The notes beneath the pieces are model-generated. The model did not search any database and was not told the origin of the DNA. It saw nothing but the letters and a program-made list of their open reading frames with translations. DNA of 64,000 nt, taken from the NCBI GenBank assembly GCA_041645535.1, contig JBAZPT010000001.1, positions 434,001 to 498,000 on the forward strand, given 5' to 3'. This document shows, one piece after another, positions 57,673-64,000 of this stretch. Position 1 is the stretch's first letter, and each line of letters begins with the position of its first letter. This DNA is from JBAZPT01 sp041645535 (GTDB lineage: Bacteria; Patescibacteriota; Minisyncoccia; Moranbacterales; UBA2206). The translations under genes were made by a program, and so were the position numbers.

Positions 57673-60225
57673 TTATGGTTGCGTCTCCGGCGCGGGTTGC
57701 TGCGAATTATCTTCCGTTGGAATTACAGCTGGAGCTTCTGCGGGAACTTCCGCTTGATTTTCAGTTAAGTTACTAACTCCATTTTTTATGTTATCAATAA
57801 ATTTTTGCACCTTGCTTCTGGCCTCATCCTGCCCTGCTGACCCGCCCGCCGACTCGCCTCGCGGCGAAGCGGGTGAGGCAGGCAGAAGATCCAAAACTTT
57901 TTGATATTCGCCGATGGCGTCGTTTTTGCGGTTGGTTTTTTCATACAAAAGTCCCAGGCTGAAATGCGTGTTAATTTCCTTGTCATTTACGCCCAAGATT
58001 TGTTTGAAAAGATTTTCCGCAATTTTATTATCCTCATCTTTTCCTCTCGCCTGATAGAGGCGAGCTAAATTAAACGCGTAATTAATGTTGCTATTGTCCA
58101 ATGTGAAAGCCTTTGTCATATTTTCAATCGCGCCGTCTATTTCTCCCAGCGTTTCTTGAGCCGATGCCAGCTGATAATAACCGGGAGCAAAATTATTCTT
58201 TTGATCAATGGACTTTTGAAAAAGATCTTTGGCTTCGGTTGCCAAGCTCTTTTTTTCATCAGTGGTTTTGGCCGCCGCGGCTTGTCCCAACTTTATTTTT
58301 CCCAGTTCCAAAGTAAAGGCGGGGTTATTCGGTTCCAGTTCCAGCGCTTTTTTGTAAGTATCTTCCGCCAAACTCAAAGAATCGGGCACATAAGCTCCGG
58401 CATTTTCATATATTTGCGCCAGCGCTTCCGCCGCCAGCGCGTCATTGCTCATTAAATTTTTCCCTTGGGAAGCGGCGGCGATGGAATTATTCAAATATCT
58501 TTGCACCGCGGTTATATCGCTTTTCTGGTCGCCTTTCAGCATTTCAGTGTTGGCTAAAAACATATATTCCTGCCCGAGATTAATAAAATATCTCCCCTCA
58601 TTTCCGTTGAGATTCACGGCTTTGAGCATCCGAGCAATAGAGCCATCCTCCGTGATCTCATTTTGCCGGATGGCCGAGCCAGCATACAGATCGGCCGCGT
58701 AAATTTTTCCAACAAAGACGAAAAGATAAGCCACGCCCGCGCTCACGACCATAAAAACAAAAGCCAGCGCCAGCGCGTATTTGGGGGAGGCTTTGAGCGA
58801 CAAGCTCACGAATTTCTCCGCGGAATTATTTTCTTTAACCGCGATTAAAAGCGCCACCATGGAAATCAAAGCGCCAATCAGCAAAACAGATCCTTCAATC
58901 CGCCCCAAAACGGCTGAGACTAAAAATGTCAGCGCCGCTGCCGCAAAACCCAGAGAATAAACTTTGTCCCGCTCTTTTTCCGTCGCCAGAAGATAGCCCA
59001 TAACACTGAAAAATGTCAACAGAACCAAAACCAGCGCCAACGATCCCAAGACGCCGATGGTGGAAAGAGCTTCAAAAATTATTCCGGTCGCTTGATAGAA
59101 GCGCAGATTGTAAAGCGAATTCAGGTTGAAATCCTGCGGTTTGAAGCGGGAAAAATCATAGCCATACGAAGCCGCGCCCGAACCTAGAAAGAATTGGCTT
59201 TTTATGGAATCCTTGGCCACTTGCCAAGAGAGACTGTAAGCCGGACTGACTTCCACCGGCAAATCAACGCGGGCCACTTTCAGATTTGAGCCGGACATCC
59301 AAAGAACCATAAGCAAAACGAAAACTGCCATCGGAACCCACACCCAGTTTTCCGCGGGGCGGATAACCCGCGAAAGAATGAAAATCAGAAAAAATCCAAT
59401 GCCGATCATAACGGCAATCCAGGGAACAAAACCGAAAAGAGCCAGGAAGAGAAAAAGATCCAGCGCCAGTTCCGCTAAAAGCAAAATTGTGAATCCGTTT
59501 TTCAACCACCCCTTCATTTCCTCATTGGACCTGAGCTTAAATATGCCCGTAAGAATGAGCGGCAGCATAATCCCCAAAAATATTCCCAACCCGGAAACCG
59601 AACCGACGAGGCTCAAAGGGGCCAAGGCGGAAATTTTGGCCGGCAAAAAATTAATTCCCAGAATCGCCAACGATGACCAGACCAGAACGACAGCGCCGGA
59701 AGCAAAAATCGCGCCCACGATCCAGCGGAACATTTTTTGGCTGAAATTGCCGGAAAGAATATAATAAACAAGAATCAGCGCCGTCACACTCATAAATCCC
59801 CGCGACGGATCATTGAAAAACCCAAACAGGCTGTGCCAGCGGTCAACGGAAAAAATAGTCGCCAGCAGATAAACAAACCAGAAAAGAAGAATGGGAATGT
59901 CCAGCGCCGTTCTTTTAATTTTCATTTCTCCCAGCACCACGGCTTTCCCCGCCCAGGCCGCCAGCGCCAAAAGCGTCCAAAAATAGAAATAGATTTGTTT
60001 TTCAAAAACTATTCCCTGAAAAGAAAGGCCGGTGAAAAAAAGCGGCAAACCGAAAAAAAGCGCGAAAATGCTCGCGGTGATAATAAAATCACAAAACTTG
60101 GCAATTCTGCCAATTTTCGCCCCCTTGACTTTTGCGACCTCCGCCAGATCTTCTTTTTCCAAACTGGCAAATTCTTTAAAATAAGAATCAATTTTTCTGC
60201 TCCTGTCCGCGTTTTTCTGGATCAT
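57673..60225 (-). CDS. O-antigen-ligase-like membrane protein with TPR domain
   Basis: The 850-residue protein has about 12-14 membrane helices (residues 45-510), with the ligase-type loop (FNDPSRGFMSVTALILVYYIL near residue 138) and an exposed segment FLGSGAASYGYDFSRFKPQDFN as in Wzy/WaaL-like proteins. Then come tetratricopeptide repeats (about 560-780; AEDTYKKALELEPNNPAF, AIENMTKAFTLDNSNINYAFNLARLYQ) and a Pro-rich tail. It probably joins or polymerises surface glycans. A GC-rich palindrome encodes LPASPASPRGESAGGSAG near residue 785-800. Confidence 0.85.
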   Translation of the reverse strand: MIQKNADRSRKIDSYFKEFASLEKEDLAEVAKVKGAKIGRIAKFCDFIITASIFALFFGLPLFFTGLSFQGIVFEKQIYFYFWTLLALAAWAGKAVVLGEMKIKRTALDIPILLFWFVYLLATIFSVDRWHSLFGFFNDPSRGFMSVTALILVYYILSGNFSQKMFRWIVGAIFASGAVVLVWSSLAILGINFLPAKISALAPLSLVGSVSGLGIFLGIMLPLILTGIFKLRSNEEMKGWLKNGFTILLLAELALDLFLFLALFGFVPWIAVMIGIGFFLIFILSRVIRPAENWVWVPMAVFVLLMVLWMSGSNLKVARVDLPVEVSPAYSLSWQVAKDSIKSQFFLGSGAASYGYDFSRFKPQDFNLNSLYNLRFYQATGIIFEALSTIGVLGSLALVLVLLTFFSVMGYLLATEKERDKVYSLGFAAAALTFLVSAVLGRIEGSVLLIGALISMVALLIAVKENNSAEKFVSLSLKASPKYALALAFVFMVVSAGVAYLFVFVGKIYAADLYAGSAIRQNEITEDGSIARMLKAVNLNGNEGRYFINLGQEYMFLANTEMLKGDQKSDITAVQRYLNNSIAAASQGKNLMSNDALAAEALAQIYENAGAYVPDSLSLAEDTYKKALELEPNNPAFTLELGKIKLGQAAAAKTTDEKKSLATEAKDLFQKSIDQKNNFAPGYYQLASAQETLGEIDGAIENMTKAFTLDNSNINYAFNLARLYQARGKDEDNKIAENLFKQILGVNDKEINTHFSLGLLYEKTNRKNDAIGEYQKVLDLLPASPASPRGESAGGSAGQDEARSKVQKFIDNIKNGVSNLTENQAEVPAEAPAVIPTEDNSQQPAPETQP
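57828..57885. repeat. Translated palindrome in the TPR protein
   Basis: Arms around CTGCCTGCCTCACCCGC and GCGGGCGGGTCAGCAGGGCAG, with CGCGAGGCGAGTCGG in the middle (imperfect). It encodes PASPASPRGESAGGSAGQ in frame, in the linker after the last TPR. Confidence 0.65.
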
Positions 60226-60340
60226 GATAGTTTTTGGATAAATTTACTAATATCCCAAATTTTTACATTCCCTTATTTCTTACACTACAGCAAAATCCAA
60301 ACCGAATCAAGCCGCCAAAAAAGTCCCTTTGCAAGTGTTT

Positions 60341-62383
60341 TCACTTGAAAGTAACATTTCCCAAAAATCTGAAGAAGCCTTTGAGAGTAGCGCTGGGATT
60401 TAAAGCGGCAGTATCAATCTTGGCAGTGCTGGTAGAAGTATATGTCGCCTGATTGGCCACATTGTCACTCACGAAGTATTGGTACTGATAGCAGTTGCCG
60501 GTTGCAACTGTTGAGTCGGTAAAGTTGGGATATGTTCCAGTCGGCGTGATAGTCGCGAATGATCCGTAACTGCCGCAGATTCCACTAGTTAAGGTGGCGG
60601 ATTTTCGCTGCACGATTCTGGAGCCAGTGTTTATTCCGGAAGCGGTGTCTGTCCCATCCTCCGCGGTGAGAGACACTGAAGTTATGGTGCGATAGCCATC
60701 CGTATAAGTGATAGAGCTGCCGGTGGGAGCGCTGGTGTCAATTCCAAAAGATGCCGCCCCGCCATTAAATTGGGTAAACCCGCTGGTCGCCGCGTCGTCG
60801 TCCAAAGATCTGCCTTGCCATTTATACTGCGATCCATTGGCTAATCCCGTTACACTCACACTACTGGTATCTGGATCAGCGACATAGGACGAGGCTGTGA
60901 AGTTCGGCGTACCGGAAAATGATCCGGTCGTAACTTCCGTCGCCATTTTCACCTGATCGCTGGCATCAGTATCGTTAATGTATCCCTTAAGACATACGCT
61001 TGTTTCACTCGTCCATCCTCCGGTTGAGATTGAGGTTGAACAATCGGATTTGTATTGGGCGAGAGATGAAGGAGCGTCGGGGGCGGTGTTGGGAGCAGTG
61101 CTTTGCTCCGCCCCATAAGTAATAAAGGGACTGCTTGCTCCATTGTCTCCATTATAGTTGGTTTTTTTCATGGAATAATATTCTAATTTAAGCCAGTCGG
61201 CGGAACGAATTAATGCAGATAGCCTATGTTCATCCATTGTCCCCTTGCCAAAACCAGTCGGAGGTGAACCATATATATCCGCCCCAAATCTCGTTTGCTG
61301 GCTTGATGTAATATTGTATCGATGGTAAGAACCAGAGCCACCAAGTAAGGTGACAGTTTGAGCCACACCATTTATATACAATACTGGCGTTGCATCTTGG
61401 GTATGAGTAACAGCAATGTTGTACCAATTACCCGCACTCATAGAATTATTTGGACTCACCCATTCTCGCGTAATAACATTTGAATAAGAATAAATTCTAA
61501 AATAAAGCCTGCTATTAGCGTTATCCCAATTTACTTTTATAAAATTATTGGAATTGTAATATTGGGTCAGCATATATGAAATGGTTCCAGCGACTGGCTT
61601 TATCCAAGTGGTAAATGTAAATCCATTCCAATCATAGGGCAGAGAAGCTGAGCCATTAACACCAATATAATCACCTGTTCCATCAAACTCCTGACCATTA
61701 AAAACAACTCCGGAAACTTCATTATTATTGTATTGCAAACCATTATTTACATTAGAAGTAGAATCATAATGAACACCGCCAGATCCTTCATCAGTTACAA
61801 CTTCTGGAAGATGCCACACTCCCTTATAATTGGAATCCCACACACTATTTTTGTTGTCCTGGTCGGCGCCATTAGGGTCATTGCCGTAAGCCACCACGAT
61901 TTTGTCGGTGGCGGAGTTGCCATCTATTTGCGGCACGCCTACCCAATAAACCGCTTCCTGGCCTGCAGTGCTGTAGTATTCCACTTCATAGTTTAAGTTG
62001 GTGGTTTCATTGCTGTCAAAGAACTGAACTCTTTTGCCTCCGGGGTTATAGGTATCATTGAAAAAATGAGTTCTGTCGGCTGCGGTTGGGAAAGAGCTGG
62101 AATTAATATGCACCGCCACGGGAAAGCCGGTGGTGATCGTTCCTCCGCCCTGATTGGTTGAAACAGCTGCGCCAGTGGCAGTGGTGTTGAAAGTGATGGA
62201 TTTTTTGTAGGTGAAAGTGGTGATAGCCGTCGCCGCCTCCGCCTTTTGGAAGCTCGGCTTCCAAAAATCAGAAACCGGCGCGAATACGCCGGCAAAAACT
62301 TGCAGGATCAAAAACAAAACCATCCAAACTGAAAAAGTTGGTTTTAATAGTTTCTTGAAACCCTGTTTCGTTTTTCTTCTCAT
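60341..62383 (-). CDS. Secreted DUF2341/LamG-type surface protein
   Basis: The 680-residue protein has a signal segment (about residues 15-37), a DUF2341 domain (KKSITFNTTATGAAVSTNQGG..FPVAVHI, about 57-180; VAYGNDPNGADQDN), then a LamG/concanavalin-like domain (about 190-400; VWHLPEVVTDEGSGGVHYDSTS, FDGTGDYIGV, RFGADIYGSP) and Ig-like or fibronectin-like repeats rich in Thr/Ser. The end is abrupt (GFFRFLGNVTFK) without an anchor. It likely binds glycans or other cells from the surface. It starts 12 bp after the S74 gene stop. Confidence 0.85.
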   Translation of the reverse strand: MRRKTKQGFKKLLKPTFSVWMVLFLILQVFAGVFAPVSDFWKPSFQKAEAATAITTFTYKKSITFNTTATGAAVSTNQGGGTITTGFPVAVHINSSSFPTAADRTHFFNDTYNPGGKRVQFFDSNETTNLNYEVEYYSTAGQEAVYWVGVPQIDGNSATDKIVVAYGNDPNGADQDNKNSVWDSNYKGVWHLPEVVTDEGSGGVHYDSTSNVNNGLQYNNNEVSGVVFNGQEFDGTGDYIGVNGSASLPYDWNGFTFTTWIKPVAGTISYMLTQYYNSNNFIKVNWDNANSRLYFRIYSYSNVITREWVSPNNSMSAGNWYNIAVTHTQDATPVLYINGVAQTVTLLGGSGSYHRYNITSSQQTRFGADIYGSPPTGFGKGTMDEHRLSALIRSADWLKLEYYSMKKTNYNGDNGASSPFITYGAEQSTAPNTAPDAPSSLAQYKSDCSTSISTGGWTSETSVCLKGYINDTDASDQVKMATEVTTGSFSGTPNFTASSYVADPDTSSVSVTGLANGSQYKWQGRSLDDDAATSGFTQFNGGAASFGIDTSAPTGSSITYTDGYRTITSVSLTAEDGTDTASGINTGSRIVQRKSATLTSGICGSYGSFATITPTGTYPNFTDSTVATGNCYQYQYFVSDNVANQATYTSTSTAKIDTAALNPSATLKGFFRFLGNVTFK

Positions 62384-62395
62384 ATTTACCCTTGC

Positions 62396-64000
62396 TTATT
62401 TTGCTTCCACGATCCACCAGTTAAATCCGATGTCTTCTGTAACAGGACTGTCGACTTTAATCTCAAGATTTTCCCCCTCGGAAATATCGCCCACATAAAG
62501 AACCTGGTTTTTAGTAGTCCCTGCGGGTGTCAAATATATTTTAGAGTTTTTCGTCACGGCTTTTGTTTTTACAGTCACACTCGTCTCCCCAGCCGGAATA
62601 ATCGCCGAGCCGATCGTCGCAGAATCTTTGTCGATAATTTTAATCGTGAGAGTCCCCGTTTCCACGCCGACAGCCGAGAGCTGGCCAAGAACATCAATGT
62701 CTTCCGGATTTTTCACCCGGTCAACGCCCAAGAGGGTTTTGATGTAAGATATGTCATTGGTGTTGAGATCAATCTGCGCGACATTTAATTCCTGATTATT
62801 TAATTTCTTCAATTCATCAATTTGCGCTTGCAAAGTCGCCATCAGATCTTCAGTGGCCTTGATTCTATTTTCATGATTATCGAAGTCGGACTTCGATAGA
62901 GATTGGGCGGTGTTCAATTTATCTATTTGATCTTTCAAATTTTTATCGCCGGATACTAAATCATTGATATTTTGGCTTATGATAGCCAGATTTTTATCGG
63001 TGGAAATTTTGAGATCGTTCAGGGTGGTAATATTTTCATCTGTTTTTAAGGTCAGCCCGGCAATATTATTTTGCTGCTCGCTCGCCGATGAGGCGAGTTC
63101 CTGCATGCCTTTCACGAGATAGAGCGGCAGGGCGGAAAGATTGGTGTCCAAATAGTCAGTTCCATTTATTCGGACATGCCCGACCATTTCGGGGAATACC
63201 GTTTGCAGTTGCTGGGCGATGAAGCCGGTGATTCTTCTTTGGCGAGTGGCTTCATCATAGCCGGTAAGAGAATTGTAGTTGAAATTTGACGGTTTGAGCC
63301 GCATTATCTTGTCCATATAGCCATCGCCCAGCGCGGTAATATTTTCCTTGAGTCTGGAATCGGAATAGTTGGTAAAGGCCGTATAGCCATTGGCGCCAGG
63401 CTGGCCGTTGACGGTCAATAAATATCCAGGCGCGGTCGCTCCGATGCCCACATATCCCGAAGTCGGCAAGATTGTGAAATATGGCGTGGTGCCGACAGTC
63501 GCGCCCAGTCCGATTTCAAATTTATCGGAATCGGAATTGTCGAGGCCCGCGTAAAAATTTTGATATTGCCCGGTCAGTTTCACGGAAACATCCTGCGTGG
63601 CTGTCGCGTTGCCGATAATCGCCGCCGCTTCAGTTGGAGCCGAAGCCGGCGTGATCGTCAGATTGCCGGCAGAATTAACCGCCAGCGTTGAGGCATAAGT
63701 TCCGTCATAACTTAATTTTATGGCCGCTGATGTTCCATAAAGACTTAGCATTGATCCGGGCGTAATGGTCCCGATGCCGACATTTCCACCTTTGAAATAA
63801 ATCCCGGCAGTTGAACTTGGTCCAATCCACGATTCGGCTAAGGTTGTCATTGGAGCGATATTTGTAAAACTATTAGCCGCATTGGTATAAACTCCGTTAG
63901 TAACCGTTCCGGCGTTGCCGGTAATTGTAGTTTGCGTAATATCACCGGAACCAAGTAAGGTTACGCCATTGACTGTTTTGATATTTGAGTTGGATATCAG
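62396..64000 (-). CDS. Tail-fibre-like surface protein with peptidase S74 chaperone (5' end outside)
   Basis: The frame is open to the window edge: upstream of the ATG at 63850 it reads KTVNGVTLLGSGDITQ and NAGTVTNGVYTNAAN, which are tail-fibre-type repeats, so the start lies beyond 64000. The visible part has strand-rich repeats (GNVGIGTITPG, GYVGIGATAPG), the S74 domain (YSDSRLKENITALGDG..RRITGFIAQQLQTVFPEMVG) that cleaves itself off after folding in phage fibres, a coiled coil, and a C-terminal beta domain. In CPR such proteins are thought to sit on the cell surface and help attachment. It is in an operon with the DUF2341/LamG gene. Confidence 0.85.
   Translation of the reverse strand: MISNSNIKTVNGVTLLGSGDITQTTITGNAGTVTNGVYTNAANSFTNIAPMTTLAESWIGPSSTAGIYFKGGNVGIGTITPGSMLSLYGTSAAIKLSYDGTYASTLAVNSAGNLTITPASAPTEAAAIIGNATATQDVSVKLTGQYQNFYAGLDNSDSDKFEIGLGATVGTTPYFTILPTSGYVGIGATAPGYLLTVNGQPGANGYTAFTNYSDSRLKENITALGDGYMDKIMRLKPSNFNYNSLTGYDEATRQRRITGFIAQQLQTVFPEMVGHVRINGTDYLDTNLSALPLYLVKGMQELASSASEQQNNIAGLTLKTDENITTLNDLKISTDKNLAIISQNINDLVSGDKNLKDQIDKLNTAQSLSKSDFDNHENRIKATEDLMATLQAQIDELKKLNNQELNVAQIDLNTNDISYIKTLLGVDRVKNPEDIDVLGQLSAVGVETGTLTIKIIDKDSATIGSAIIPAGETSVTVKTKAVTKNSKIYLTPAGTTKNQVLYVGDISEGENLEIKVDSPVTEDIGFNWWIVEAK

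Overview
The window looks like chromosome from a Patescibacteria/CPR bacterium, most like a Parcubacteria-type lineage. Evidence: a 16S rRNA gene interrupted by two introns that encode LAGLIDADG endonucleases; an otherwise complete S10-spc ribosomal cluster with no rpmD (uL30) between rpsE and rplO; many tiny genes; short GC-rich palindromes inside protein genes; and TGA used as a stop. Nearly everything lies on the minus strand. No CRISPR array, IS transposase or prophage core was seen.

Layout. 1-4.7 kb: a stand-alone 16S unit with a strong promoter near 4.69 kb, a structured leader of about 1 kb, 16S exons split by introns, a 22-bp leader/trailer processing stem and a terminator, with no 23S or 5S attached. 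4.7-16 kb: small envelope proteins, serS, a TrpR-like regulator between two copies of a hairpin, a nucleotide-housekeeping group (phosphoribosyltransferase, deoxyribosyltransferase-like, Maf, CYTH, HD), lysS, a frameshifted speD and greA. 15.6-20 kb: cell-shape operon mreB-mreC-mreD-mrdA. 20-24.2 kb: a small two-gene unit with a palindromic operator candidate, a PaaX/Cas2-like gene between palindromes, secE-nusG-rplK-rplA, and divergent tRNA-Ala/tRNA-Ile. 24.2-29 kb: murD, a D-aminoacylase-like amidohydrolase, a small unexplained transcript and gapA.

29-33.3 kb holds a NiFe-hydrogenase unit: small subunit, a matrixin-like metalloprotease, large subunit and a HypA-like protein, with hypC and an unknown gene upstream. 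33.4-38.1 kb carries fba, tpiA, a small-multidrug-export family protein, galT, a glycosyltransferase and ruvX. 38.1-38.5 kb has two tiny plus-strand membrane proteins. 38.6-56.4 kb is the translation block: rpsL, rpsG, fusA, two small genes, tuf, rpsJ through rplO, then secY-adk-map. A plus-strand gene of unknown function splits rplO from secY. 56.4-64 kb contains an M50 protease, plus-strand rpmB, an O-antigen-ligase-like TPR protein, and two surface proteins (DUF2341/LamG and a peptidase S74 tail-fibre-like protein cut by the window edge).

The most interesting unexplained signal is an interspersed RNA-like element that ends at or beside start codons (hypC, rplK, rpsG, rpmB, and a variant at galT). 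It has a conserved GGGRTGCTC box and a hairpin whose arms change together between copies. Other signals: palindromes flanking the TrpR-like and PaaX/Cas2-like genes; translated palindromes in rplV, tpiA, the hydrogenase small subunit and a TPR protein; a hydrogenase large subunit that ends at its last nickel-site motif; and a likely ATT-initiated small gene.
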